A program made the position numbers and the translations under genes. Below the pieces are notes generated by a model, which was given only the letters and a program-made list of their open reading frames with translations, did no database searches and was not told the origin of the DNA. This document shows, in pieces, positions 44,414 through 53,821 of a stretch of 64,000 nucleotides of DNA. The DNA comes from Ruania zhangjianzhongii. GTDB lineage: Bacteria; Actinomycetota; Actinomycetes; Actinomycetales; Beutenbergiaceae. Positions within the stretch are counted from its first letter, which is position 1; each line of letters opens with the position of its first letter. Where the stretch lies: assembly GCF_008000995.1 (NCBI RefSeq), contig NZ_CP042828.1:186001-250000 (forward strand), given 5' to 3'.

Positions 44414-44961
44414 TGGGCCCGATGACGATCGTCTTCGTGGTGCTGGTGGCTGCCACTGCCCTGGAACGGCTGGCCGAGCTGGTGCTCTCCGCACGGCACG
44501 CGCGCTGGGCGTTCGCTCGCGGTGGGGTGGAATCCGGCCGGGGGCACTTTCCGGCGATGGTGAGCCTGCACACCGCGCTGCTGATCGCCTGTGTGGCCGA
44601 GGTCTGGTTCGCCGGCCGGCCCTTCCTGCCGGTCCTCGGTGCGGCGGCGCTCGCCGTGGTGCTGGCCAGCCAGGCGCTGCGCTGGTGGTGCATCGCCAGC
44701 CTCGGCAAGCACTGGAACACCCGGATCGTGGTGGTCCCCGGGCTGCCGCTGGTGGCGCGCGGACCCTACCGATGGTTGCGGCACCCGAACTACGTGGCGG
44801 TGGTGGCCGAAGGAGTAGCGCTGCCGCTGATGCACACCGCCTGGATCACTGCGGCGGCTTTCACCGTGCTGAACGCCATCCTGCTGCTCGGCTTCCGCAT
44901 CCCGGCCGAGGAACGCGCCCTGGCCCGCGCCGCGCCGGCACCAGCCCGGACACCGCAGTGA
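44413..44961 (+). CDS. Isoprenylcysteine carboxyl methyltransferase-family O-methyltransferase
   Basis: 182 aa with about five hydrophobic segments and the family motif RGPYRWLRHPNYVAVV with a following glutamate. Membrane-bound methyltransferases of this type methylate phenolic lipids in similar gene clusters. Stop and start overlap the polyketide synthase by one base. Confidence 0.85.
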   Translation: MGPMTIVFVVLVAATALERLAELVLSARHARWAFARGGVESGRGHFPAMVSLHTALLIACVAEVWFAGRPFLPVLGAAALAVVLASQALRWWCIASLGKHWNTRIVVVPGLPLVARGPYRWLRHPNYVAVVAEGVALPLMHTAWITAAAFTVLNAILLLGFRIPAEERALARAAPAPARTPQ

Positions 44962-46043
44962 GCACGAAGTCGACTGGCACCGGGTCGGCCAGCACCGGGT
45001 CGGCCAGCACCGGGCCGACCAGCACCGAGGTGCTCGTGATCGGCGGCGGTCCGATCGGGTTGGCGGCGGCGATCGAGTCCCGCAGGGCCGGTCGGGAGGT
45101 GGTGGTGGTGGAACCGCGCCCGGCGCCGATCGACAAGGCCTGCGGCGAAGGGCTGATGCCGGGGGCGCTGCGCGGCCTGCACGAGCTGGGCATCGATCCG
45201 GTGGGACACCCGCTCGTCGGGATCAGCTATCGCGACGGCCGGCGCCAGGTCGACCACCGGTTCCGCAGCGGCCCGGGCCGCGGGGTGCGCCGGACCACGC
45301 TCCAGCAGGCGATGGCCGACCGGGCGGAGCAGCTCGGCGTGCGGATGGTGCGGGCCAAGGCGGAGAGCATCGAGTACCGGCCCGGTGGTGTCGCGGCGGC
45401 GGGGATCACCGCCCGGTGGCTGCTCGCCTGCGACGGCCTGCACTCACCCACCCGCCGGGCCCTCGGCCTCGAAGGCGCCCCCAGCACCTCGCGGCCGGAG
45501 CGCAGGTTCGGGCTGCGGCAGCACTTCCGGGTGCCCGCGTGGACCGACTTCGTCGAGGTGCACTGGGGCAGCGGCGTGGAGGCGTACGTGACCCCGGTCG
45601 GCACCGACGAGGTCGGGGTCGCCCTGCTCGGCCCACCGGGGCTGGACTACCGCGCCGAACTGGCCGGCTTCGCTGAGCTGTCGGAACGGTTGCGCGGCGC
45701 CGAGCCGCTCGGCCCGGTGCGTGGTGCCGGTCCGTTGCGGCAACGTTCCCGACGGCGGACGGCCGGCCCGGTCCGTCTGGTCGGGGATGCCTCCGGTTAC
45801 GTGGATGCGCTCACCGGCGAGGGCATTCGGGTAGGTCTGGCGCAGGCCCGGGCAGCGGTGGCCACCCTGGAGCAGGATCCGGCGGACTATGAGCGGGAGT
45901 GGTCCCGGGCCACCCGCAGCTACCGAGTGCTCACCAGCGGCCTGGTGCAGTGGGCGTCCTCGCCGGTGCGGGGTGCGATCGTCCCGGTGGCCACCACGTT
46001 TCCCAGGCTGTATGGCGCGATCGTCGACCGCCTCGCCCAGTAG
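44958..46043 (+). CDS. FAD-dependent oxidoreductase (geranylgeranyl reductase/hydroxylase family)
   Basis: 361 aa from GTG. FAD motif VLVIGGGPIGLAAAIESRRAG after a Ser/Thr/Gly-rich start, DACGEGLMPGALRGL-like ACGEGLMP, and GDASGYVDALTGEGIRVGLAQA. Could hydroxylate the aromatic ring (as the flavoprotein hydroxylase of phenolic-lipid operons does) or reduce an isoprenoid chain. Coupled to the methyltransferase by a GTGA overlap. Confidence 0.88.
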   Translation: MSTKSTGTGSASTGSASTGPTSTEVLVIGGGPIGLAAAIESRRAGREVVVVEPRPAPIDKACGEGLMPGALRGLHELGIDPVGHPLVGISYRDGRRQVDHRFRSGPGRGVRRTTLQQAMADRAEQLGVRMVRAKAESIEYRPGGVAAAGITARWLLACDGLHSPTRRALGLEGAPSTSRPERRFGLRQHFRVPAWTDFVEVHWGSGVEAYVTPVGTDEVGVALLGPPGLDYRAELAGFAELSERLRGAEPLGPVRGAGPLRQRSRRRTAGPVRLVGDASGYVDALTGEGIRVGLAQARAAVATLEQDPADYEREWSRATRSYRVLTSGLVQWASSPVRGAIVPVATTFPRLYGAIVDRLAQ

Positions 46044-46065
46044 GCCGCCCGGATCCGAGCCGCTG

Positions 46066-46109
46066 GCGGGTGAGAGTACTGGGGTCATACCCCCAGTGAT
46101 CTCACCCGC
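46066..46109. terminator. Bidirectional terminator hairpin
   Basis: Arms GCGGGTGAGAgtACTGGGG and its near-complement CCCCAGTgaTCTCACCCGC with loop TCATAC. Lies at the convergent junction of the oxidoreductase gene and the sigma factor operon. Confidence 0.7.
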
Positions 46110-46114
46110 GAACG

Positions 46115-46178
46115 CTCAGGCGTCGGCGAGGGGCCTTGCGTATCCTCTTCGCCGAGACCGACACCGGCGTGCCAGAAC
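46115..46178 (-). pseudogene. Remnant of an hrpA 3' end (direct repeat of 48707-48769)
   Basis: About 60 bases, about 85 per cent identical to the last codons of hrpA. Read on the minus strand it gives SGTPVSVSAKRIRKA, like the hrpA end VSEKRIRKALADA, and then an extra G shifts the frame. It lies just outside the sigma factor gene. Together with the intact hrpA end it brackets the sigma/MFS pair as a direct repeat. Confidence 0.6.
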
Positions 46179-46191
46179 TTTCCACATCAGG

Positions 46192-47175
46192 TCATGACGG
46201 TGTCGCGCTCGCGGGCAGGCCGAACCGGGCGAAGAGGCGCAGGTCGAAGAAGGCCACGATGTGCGAGATCCCGGTCGGGGTGAGGGTGAGCACCTGGAGG
46301 TTGAAGGCACGGTGTACACCGCGCTCGTCGGGCAGGTAGAGACCGAAAGCCGGCTGGCCGTTGGCGGCAGTGGGCAGGAGCAGGTGGTCGCCAGGGTGCT
46401 GTGCAGGGCTCTGCGCGGCAACCATCCGCCCAATCATCTCCGCGCCGCGGAACCAGGCCGGGTAGGGCGGCATCTCCCAGACGGCGTCAGCGGTCAGGAC
46501 TGCGACGAGGCCCCCGATGTCGTTGGCGTGCATGGCCGTGACGTAGCGGCTGAGTAGCTCGCGCTGCTCGGGAGCGTGCGGTTCCTCGACATGGCCCTCG
46601 TCGACCCGCGCGTGGTCGAGCTGGGCCCGGGCTCGTTGCAGCAAGCTGTTCACCGCGGCTGGGGAGATGGCTAGCATCGCGGCGACCTCGGCGGCGCTGA
46701 ACGCCAGGACCTCACGCAGCAGCAGCACTGCGCGCTGGCGCGGGGGAAGGTACTGCAGGGCCGCGATGAATGCCAGCCGCACGCTCTGGCGCCGGGTCAC
46801 CGTGGCGAGCGGGTCGCCGGTATCGGTGCTCCCGCCGAGCATGGTGTCCGGGAGCGGCTCCAGCCAGGGAAGGTCGGGCCATTCGGGCAGGTCGGCGGAA
46901 GGGTTCTGGTCCGGGCCGCCCAGGCCCGTGGGCAGGGCTCGCCTGCTGCGGTTCTCCAGTGCACGCAGGCAGGTGTTCGTCGCGATCCGATACAACCAGG
47001 TCCGGATCGAGGAGCGATCCTCGAAACCGTCGTAACCGCGCCAGGCACGCAGGTAGGTCTCTTGTACGGCGTCCTCGGCGTCATGGATGGAGCCCAGCAT
47101 CCGGTAGCTGTGGGCCAGTAGCTCGGGCCGGTAGCCCCGTGCCCGGTGATCGAAGTCGTCGCTGAGGGCAGTCAT
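46192..47175 (-). CDS. ECF sigma factor with C-terminal SnoaL-like domain
   Basis: 327 aa. Region 2 is YRMLGSIHDAEDAVQETYLRAWRGYDGFEDRSSIRTWLYRIATNTCLRAL; region 4 is LQYLPPRQRAVLLLREVLAFSAAEVAAMLAISPAAVNSLLQRARAQL. The last about 110 residues are a SnoaL/NTF2-like fold (VTAMHANDIGGLVAVLTADAVWEM) as in SigJ/ECF41-type factors, which use it for self-control instead of an anti-sigma protein. The ATG overlaps the MFS stop (ATGA). It probably regulates the pump or a stress response. Confidence 0.9.
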   Translation of the reverse strand: MTALSDDFDHRARGYRPELLAHSYRMLGSIHDAEDAVQETYLRAWRGYDGFEDRSSIRTWLYRIATNTCLRALENRSRRALPTGLGGPDQNPSADLPEWPDLPWLEPLPDTMLGGSTDTGDPLATVTRRQSVRLAFIAALQYLPPRQRAVLLLREVLAFSAAEVAAMLAISPAAVNSLLQRARAQLDHARVDEGHVEEPHAPEQRELLSRYVTAMHANDIGGLVAVLTADAVWEMPPYPAWFRGAEMIGRMVAAQSPAQHPGDHLLLPTAANGQPAFGLYLPDERGVHRAFNLQVLTLTPTGISHIVAFFDLRLFARFGLPASATPS

Positions 47176-48602
47176 CCTAGTGGCCGCGTCCGTACTGCGG
47201 ACCTGCGGGGTGTGCGCAGCAGGATTGCGGCACCGAGCGCCCCGAACAGCGCCAGCCCGGCCAGCACGAGCAGGGCCAGCCCGAGCCCTTCGCTGAGCGC
47301 TGCTGTGCCCGGCGAGTCGATGGCCCCGCGGGTGGCGAACCCGATCGCGATCGCCGAGGCGAGTCCCGCGCCCAAGGTATTGCCGACGGCGAAGGCCGTT
47401 TCCTCGAGCCCTGCTGCCAGCCCGGAATCGCGTTCGTGCACGTCCGCCAGTGCGGCGATCTGCCCGGCGACGAACGCCGCACCCATCCCGACGCCGAAGA
47501 TGACCAGGCCTGCCAGAAGATCCTTGACCAGCGCGCCCTCGGCCGGCAGCGGACTCAGCAACAGGCATCCGACCACCAGCAAGATCATGCCGGAGACGCC
47601 CACGAGCCGGAATCCGGACCGGGTGACCAGATGCTGTCCGGCCAGCACCCCCAGCACCGAAGTGACGGTCATGATCGCCATCGTCAGACCGAACTCGAGC
47701 GCGGAGAACCCCAACACCTGCTGGGCATACAAGGTCACGACGATCAGCAGTCCATCGACCGCGATTCCGGCGATCACCACGATCAGGTTGCCGCCGACCA
47801 AGGTGCGCGAGGCGAAGATTCGCATCGGTACCAGCGGCGCCGGACTGCGCCGTTCGACGCCGACGAATGCCGTCGCCAACACCGCTGCCCCGGCGCCGAA
47901 GACCAGCACGAGGGGGTCCGTCCCGTGCTCGGCAATACGAAACAGGGTCAGGAGTAGCAGCACCAGTGCCCCGGTGGCCGTGATCGCACCCGGTAGGTCG
48001 AGCCGCACCCTGTTCCCGGGGCTTTCGGGCAGCAGCATCACGCTGAGCAGCAGCACCACGACGCACACGGGCACATTGGTGAAGAAGATCCAGGCCCACC
48101 CGGCCCAATCCGTGAGGACGCCGCCGAGCAGCAGCCCGGCCGATGCCCCGGTGCCGCCTAGGCCTCCCCAGATCCCCAGCGCCTTGTTCCGGTCTCGGCC
48201 ATCGGGGAAGACCTGCATCAGGATGGATAGCCCGGCCGGCGTCATGACCGCCGCGCCGATACCTTGAGCGACCCGCGTTGCGATCAACACCTCGCTGGAC
48301 GGGGCCAGACCACAGGCTAGCGACGCTGCCGCGAACACCCCCACCGCAGCCATGAACACCCGCCGCCGGCCCGCATAGTCGGCCAATCTCCCACCCAGGA
48401 GCAGCAACCCGCCGATCGCTACCCCGTAGGCGGTGATCACCCACTGGATCTCCGCCGGCTCGAAACCCAGATCCAGTGCTATCGCCGGTAATGCGGCATA
48501 CACGCTGGTGGAGTCCAAGACCCCCATGAACATCGCCATGGACACGACGGCCAATGCCCACCACCGGTGTACTGCCACAGCCGGTCGCACAGAAGTACTC
48601 AC
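47172..48602 (-). CDS. MFS drug exporter (14-helix, EmrB/QacA type)
   Basis: 476 aa from GTG, with about 14 hydrophobic segments. Motif A is GGRLADYAGRRRVF, motif C region GTGASAGLLLGGVLTDWAGW, and the N-terminal VLDSTSVYAALPAIALDLG is typical of the DHA2 family. First gene of a two-gene unit with the sigma factor. Both are bracketed by copies of the hrpA 3' end. Confidence 0.9.
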   Translation of the reverse strand: MSTSVRPAVAVHRWWALAVVSMAMFMGVLDSTSVYAALPAIALDLGFEPAEIQWVITAYGVAIGGLLLLGGRLADYAGRRRVFMAAVGVFAAASLACGLAPSSEVLIATRVAQGIGAAVMTPAGLSILMQVFPDGRDRNKALGIWGGLGGTGASAGLLLGGVLTDWAGWAWIFFTNVPVCVVVLLLSVMLLPESPGNRVRLDLPGAITATGALVLLLLTLFRIAEHGTDPLVLVFGAGAAVLATAFVGVERRSPAPLVPMRIFASRTLVGGNLIVVIAGIAVDGLLIVVTLYAQQVLGFSALEFGLTMAIMTVTSVLGVLAGQHLVTRSGFRLVGVSGMILLVVGCLLLSPLPAEGALVKDLLAGLVIFGVGMGAAFVAGQIAALADVHERDSGLAAGLEETAFAVGNTLGAGLASAIAIGFATRGAIDSPGTAALSEGLGLALLVLAGLALFGALGAAILLRTPRRSAVRTRPLG

Positions 48603-48709
48603 CGCGTTTCCTCTCGCCGCACCGATATCGCCAGGAGCCTCGAGGGCCCCACAGAGGTAGATACGTGGCGCGGCCTCGACTCATCGCCAGGCTCGGTCAG
48701 CCCGCCTGC

Positions 48710-51700
48710 TCAGGCGTCGGCGAGGGCCTTGCGGATCCGCTTCTCCGAGACCGGCCCGGGCGTACCGAGCTGCTGGGCGAAGAAGCTCACCCGCAGCTCC
48801 TCCAGCTGCCAGCGGATCGGGGCCAGCCGGGCGGCCCGGATCGGCTCGTGCTCCGCACTGCGCACCGCTGACCACCAGGCGTCGGACAGCTCACCGATCT
48901 TCCACGCCAGATCGGCATCCCGGTGCGGGTTGGCCTCCGCCTTCTCCAGGCGCACGACGGCGGCCCGCAGGTAGCGCGGCAGGTGCACCAGCTGCTCGGG
49001 AGGGGTGTCGGTGAGATAGCCGGCGTAGACGAGCTCGCTGTGCTGGTCGCGCACGTCGGTGAGCACGTTCAGCAGCGCCATCGAGGTGGCCTGCTTGATG
49101 GTGGCCTCCAGCTCTCGGGAGGCGGTCTGGATCGTCGCGGCCAGGTCCGCGAGCCGCTGGACTTCGTCCTCGAAGGAGTCCCGCAGCGCGGTCGCCAGCT
49201 CCTCGAACGCCTCCCGGCTGCGCACTCGCGCCAGGTCACGGTCAGCGGTCAGTGCGGCGATCGCCGCGGCTTGGAGGCCGGTCACCAGTGCGTCGGTGTT
49301 CCGGTAGGGGCTCGCGGCCAGCGTCAGCGACTGGGCGCCGCTCCATCGGGAGGTGACCCGGGACGTGGCCAGGCTCAGCCGGCCGGCGAGCAGCTGCGCC
49401 ACCCCGCGCCGATGCTCGATCGCCTGCCGGGCGGCATCGGTGAGCACGCGCAGGCCCACGGACTTCCCCTCGGCCACCAGCGCCGGATAGCCGCGCACCT
49501 CCAGCCCGCCCGGTCCGGTGGAGGTCACTGTGGTGGGGATCTGCGCCAGCTCCGGCCAGTCGGTCAGGCCCGCGACCTCGGCCAGACCCGGCGTGGTCAC
49601 CCCCGCGCCGCCGCCGCCGCCACCGCCGGACGCGCCCGGCCCGCCGCCGGTGCGCCCGCCTGCCTGACCCCCCGCCTGGGCGCGCGGATCGCGCGGCCGG
49701 GCTGCGCCGTCGTCGCCCGGTTCGGTCGCAGCCTGAACGGCCCCACGCACGGCGGCTCGTACGGCGGCGGCCGACTCCCGGGCGAGCTGACGCTGCAGCA
49801 GCACCAGCTCGCGACTGGTGCCCAGTGCCTGCCCGCGGTCGTCGTGCACCTGGAACAGCATCCGCAGGTGGGCGGGGAGTTTCTCCACCGCCACATTCTC
49901 GGGGGCGACCTCCACCTCCCGCAGCTCCCGGGCGGCGTCGGCGAACGCCTGCAGGAACGAAGGCGCGCCGGGCGGCGCCGGCGCCACCTCCGGCCACTCC
50001 GGCAGCCGGGCGACGATCTGCGCAGCGGTGTCCGGAGCGGGCACCAGGTGGGTGCGTAGCCGCTTGGGCAGGGCGCGGATGGTGGCCACGGCCAGCTCGT
50101 CGATCAGTCCGGGTACCAGCCAGTCGAACCCGTCCGGGCGCACCTGCGCGAGCACGGCGATCGGGATGTGCACGCACACCCCGTCCTGCTCGCTGCCGGG
50201 CTCGAACTGGTAGGTCAGCGGCAGCGTCAGATCGCCCTGGCGCCAGGTGTCCGGGAAGGCGCCTGAGTCCAGCTCCTCGGCGCGGGGCAGCAGCAGCTCT
50301 TCGGTGAAGGTGAGCAGGTCGGGCTGCTCGCCACGGGTCTTCTTCCACCAGGAGTCGAAGTGCCGGGCGGAGGTGACCGTGTCCGGGATCCGTTCGTCGT
50401 AGAAGTCGAACAGGCCCTCGTCATCGATCAGCAGGTCCCGGCGGCGCTCGCGGGCCTGCAGCGACTCGGCATCGGCGAGCAGCTCCTGGTTCTTCACGAA
50501 GAACGCGTGGTGGGTGCGCCACTCGCCCTCGACCAGCGCCTGGCGGAGAAACATCTCCCGGGCGAGCTCGGGATCCACCCGGCCCAGCGGCACCGGCCGG
50601 GCGGCGACGATCGGTACCCCGTAGAGCAGCACCTTCTCCTTCACCATCGCCGCACCCTGCTTGGTGGACCAGTACGGTTCGGCGTAGGTGCGCTTGAGCA
50701 CATGCTCGGCCAGCGGCTCCGCCCACTCCGGCTTGATCCGTGCCACGGTGCGAGCGAACAGCCGGGAGGTCTCCACCAGTTCGGCCGCCATCACCCACAC
50801 CGGCTTCTTCCGCGCCAGGTGCGAGCCGGGGAAGATGACGAACTTGGTGCCGCGAGCGCCGGTGTACTCCCGCTTGCGCTCGTCCCAGTAGCCGATGTGC
50901 GAGAGCAGACCGGACAGCAGCGCCTGGTGGATCCGATCTGGGTCGGTCTCATCGCCGCGATGGGTCCAGCTCAGGCCGAGCTGTTTGGTCATCTGCCGCA
51001 GCTGGGAGTGTATGTCCTGCCACTCCCGGATCCGCAGGAAGTGCAGGTACTCGGCCTTGCACATCCGCCGGAACGCCGAGCCGGACAGCTCGCGCTGCTT
51101 CTCGCCCAGGTAGCTCCACAGGTTCAGCAGGGCGAGGAAGTCCGAGTGTGGGTCGGCGAACCGCCGGTGCTTCTCGTCGGCGGCCTGCTGAGCGTCGGCA
51201 GGGCGCTCGCGCACATCCTGCACGCTCAGCCCGGCCACGATCACCATCACCTCGCGCAGACAGCCCAGACGCGCGGCTTCCACGATCATCCGGCCCATCC
51301 GCGGGTCGATCGGCAGCTGGGCCAGGGACCGCCCGGTCTTGGTCAGCCGGTTCGTCTCATCCACGGCGCCGAGCTCGGCGAGCAGCTGGGTGCCGTCCTT
51401 GATGGCGCGGGAGTCGGGGGAGTCGAGGAAGTCGAACCTGGCGATGTCGCCGAGCCCGATCGCGGCCATCTGCAGAATCACCGAGGCCAGTGAGGTGCGC
51501 AGGATCTCCGGCTCGGTGTACTCCGGGCGGGATTCGTAGTCGGCCTGGGAGTACAGCCGGATGCAGATACCGTCCGCCACCCGCCCGCACCGGCCGGCCC
51601 GCTGGTTCGCGCTCGCCTGGCTGATCGCCTCGATCGGCAGTCGTTGCACCTTGGTGCGGTTGGAGTAGCGGGAGATCCGTGCCGTGCCGGTGTCGATCAC

Positions 51701-53017
51701 GTACCGGATGCCCGGCACAGTCAGCGAGGTCTCGGCGACGTTCGTGGCGATCACGATTCGGCGGGTGGTGTGCGGCTGGAACACCCGATGCTGCTCGGCG
51801 GCGGACAGCCGGGCGTAGAGCGGGATCACCTCGACGGCGTTCGAGGCGTGTGCGGAGGCGCGCACCGCACCGGGACTCACATACCGCTGGCCGAGATGGC
51901 TGGCGAGGGCGTCGGTGGCGTCGCGGATCTCTCGCTCACCGGAGCAGAACACCAGGATGTCCCCGGGGCCTGCGGCCATCAGCTCGTCCGCCGCCTGGCA
52001 GATCCCGGTGGGCTGGTCGGTCTCGTCGTCCTCACTCCGGCGGCCTGGCTTGCCCGGCTTGCCTGGGGGAGTGCTGCGGGAGGTGGGCGAACCACCCGGC
52101 CCGACTGCGCCGTCGTCGATCTCGGTATCCGGCACCAGCGGGCGGTAGCGCACCTCGACCGGATAGGTGCGCCCGGACACCTCGATCACCGGAGCGGGCT
52201 TGCCGGCAGTGCCGAAGTAGGCGGCGAACCGTTCCGAGTCGATCGTGGCGGAGGTGACGATGACCTTCAGGTCCGGGCGTTGCGGGAGGAGCTGGTGCAG
52301 GTAGCCCATGAGGAAGTCGATGTTCAGCGATCGTTCGTGCGCCTCGTCCACGATGATCGTGTCGTAGCGGCGCAGCAGCGGGTCGCGCTGGATCTCCGCG
52401 AGCAAGATGCCGTCGGTCATCACCTTCACCAGCGTGGTGGGCGAGACGTGGTCGGTGAACCGGACCTGATAGCCGACGGCGCCGCCGAGCTCGACGTCCA
52501 GCTCCTCGCAGAGCCGTTCGGCCACAGTGCGTGCGGCGATCCGGCGGGGCTGGGTGTGACCGATGGTGCCGGTGACACCGCGGCCCAGCTCCAGGCAGAT
52601 CTTCGGGATCTGGGTGGTTTTGCCCGACCCGGTCGCGCCGGCCACGATCACCACCTGGTGCTTCGCGATCGCGGCGGCGATGTCCTCGGCCCGGGCGGAG
52701 ACCGGTAGCTGCGCCGGGTAGGAGATCGGTGGGACTGCTTGTCTGCGAGCGTCGAGCTGCTCGGGGGTGAGCGGGCGGAAGGCGGGTTTCGGGTGCCGGC
52801 GGGCATGCCGACGGCGGGAGTCGCCACGGCTTCGGTCCTTGCCGCGGCCTGGGGTGCTCTGATCTTGGCCGGGCTGGCGCCGGTCGCCGCGTCGTGGAGC
52901 CTCCTGGCCGGGGGAGCCCTGTCCGCGGGAGTTCTGGCCGGGGGAGCCCTGTCCGCGGGAGCGGTCGCCAGGGCGCCCGGGGGTCCGGGTCCTGCTGCGC
53001 GGGTTCTGCTCACTCAC
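48710..53017 (-). CDS. hrpA: ATP-dependent RNA helicase HrpA
   Basis: 1435 aa from GTG. After a 100-residue Arg/Gly/Gln-rich tail, the helicase core shows Walker A GATGSGKT (127-134) and DEAH (224-227). NVAETSLTVPGIRYVIDTG and QRAGRCGR follow. The HA2/OB-fold region and the long C-terminal DUF3418-like part complete the usual about 1300-1450 residue length. Acts on structured RNA and stalled ribosomes in other bacteria. A Gly/Ala/Arg-rich insertion lies near 49.6 kb. The gene end is duplicated at 46.1 kb. Confidence 0.93.
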   Translation of the reverse strand: MSEQNPRSRTRTPGRPGDRSRGQGSPGQNSRGQGSPGQEAPRRGDRRQPGQDQSTPGRGKDRSRGDSRRRHARRHPKPAFRPLTPEQLDARRQAVPPISYPAQLPVSARAEDIAAAIAKHQVVIVAGATGSGKTTQIPKICLELGRGVTGTIGHTQPRRIAARTVAERLCEELDVELGGAVGYQVRFTDHVSPTTLVKVMTDGILLAEIQRDPLLRRYDTIIVDEAHERSLNIDFLMGYLHQLLPQRPDLKVIVTSATIDSERFAAYFGTAGKPAPVIEVSGRTYPVEVRYRPLVPDTEIDDGAVGPGGSPTSRSTPPGKPGKPGRRSEDDETDQPTGICQAADELMAAGPGDILVFCSGEREIRDATDALASHLGQRYVSPGAVRASAHASNAVEVIPLYARLSAAEQHRVFQPHTTRRIVIATNVAETSLTVPGIRYVIDTGTARISRYSNRTKVQRLPIEAISQASANQRAGRCGRVADGICIRLYSQADYESRPEYTEPEILRTSLASVILQMAAIGLGDIARFDFLDSPDSRAIKDGTQLLAELGAVDETNRLTKTGRSLAQLPIDPRMGRMIVEAARLGCLREVMVIVAGLSVQDVRERPADAQQAADEKHRRFADPHSDFLALLNLWSYLGEKQRELSGSAFRRMCKAEYLHFLRIREWQDIHSQLRQMTKQLGLSWTHRGDETDPDRIHQALLSGLLSHIGYWDERKREYTGARGTKFVIFPGSHLARKKPVWVMAAELVETSRLFARTVARIKPEWAEPLAEHVLKRTYAEPYWSTKQGAAMVKEKVLLYGVPIVAARPVPLGRVDPELAREMFLRQALVEGEWRTHHAFFVKNQELLADAESLQARERRRDLLIDDEGLFDFYDERIPDTVTSARHFDSWWKKTRGEQPDLLTFTEELLLPRAEELDSGAFPDTWRQGDLTLPLTYQFEPGSEQDGVCVHIPIAVLAQVRPDGFDWLVPGLIDELAVATIRALPKRLRTHLVPAPDTAAQIVARLPEWPEVAPAPPGAPSFLQAFADAARELREVEVAPENVAVEKLPAHLRMLFQVHDDRGQALGTSRELVLLQRQLARESAAAVRAAVRGAVQAATEPGDDGAARPRDPRAQAGGQAGGRTGGGPGASGGGGGGGAGVTTPGLAEVAGLTDWPELAQIPTTVTSTGPGGLEVRGYPALVAEGKSVGLRVLTDAARQAIEHRRGVAQLLAGRLSLATSRVTSRWSGAQSLTLAASPYRNTDALVTGLQAAAIAALTADRDLARVRSREAFEELATALRDSFEDEVQRLADLAATIQTASRELEATIKQATSMALLNVLTDVRDQHSELVYAGYLTDTPPEQLVHLPRYLRAAVVRLEKAEANPHRDADLAWKIGELSDAWWSAVRSAEHEPIRAARLAPIRWQLEELRVSFFAQQLGTPGPVSEKRIRKALADA

Positions 53018-53213
53018 TGCGTCCCATTGTCGCCGATGCCGCCGGCGCCTTGGCCAGCCGATTACCCGCCCCGGCCCCACAGGTCGCCAGACGATCGTCT
53101 GAGGACCCCGTGAACATCTGAGTGCCGGAGTTTCGGGACTCAGATGTGGTTTCGGTGCTCAGACGATCGAGCAACGCGCTGGCCGGTGACTCGGCGGTTG
53201 CTACGGTCGCCTC

Positions 53214-53699
53214 ATGAGTGCCGCACCGACCCCGCCGATCCTCATGGGCGTCTACCGCTTCGCGAAGATCATGACGTCGAAGTCCGAACCCGCCATCCTC
53301 GGCGTTCTGCCGGGCAGGGTGTGGCTGACCGGGACCGGTGGAGTCTTCTTTGACGCACCGGCTCAGGAGATCCAGGCGAAGGCCAACACGACGGTCGGGC
53401 ACGTGACCTTTGAGGTGCACGGGACCAAGCACATCGTCGCCGGGGTCGGCAGTGCGAAGGGAGCCCCCTTCAGCCCAGAGCAGGTCCAGGAGTTGCAGGC
53501 CTCGCGGCAGGCGACCGAGGCCGACCCGGGGTCACGGTCGCTGATGGCCGGCCGGGCGCTCTACATCGGCACCGTCGGGTCAAACGATGGTTCCTATCAC
53601 GGTGGACTCAATTCCTTCGCCCGCAACGAGCTGGGCCAGCAACGGGACTTCGGCGCGGCCATGCGGGAGTTGCTGTCCGCCGTCGGCGTCGCGCTCTGA
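53214..53699 (+). CDS. Hypothetical protein, 161 aa
   Basis: Beta-rich N-terminal half (AILGVLPGRVWLTGTGGVFFDAPAQEIQAK, TVGHVTFEVHGTKHIVAGVG) that could be a PH-like fold. A helical C-terminus follows. No signal peptide or membrane helix. I do not recognise the family. It lies at the edge of the toxin/defence debris region. Confidence 0.55.
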   Translation: MSAAPTPPILMGVYRFAKIMTSKSEPAILGVLPGRVWLTGTGGVFFDAPAQEIQAKANTTVGHVTFEVHGTKHIVAGVGSAKGAPFSPEQVQELQASRQATEADPGSRSLMAGRALYIGTVGSNDGSYHGGLNSFARNELGQQRDFGAAMRELLSAVGVAL

Positions 53700-53821
53700 G
53701 GGCGCCACCCCGGACGGATACCAGCGACTCAACGGCCGAGATCCGGTCCCACTGGAGAACCCTCAGCGATGCAGGCGATCTGGCGGTGGGCCGTGGCCCC
53801 TGGCCGGGCACCGGAGTGGGT

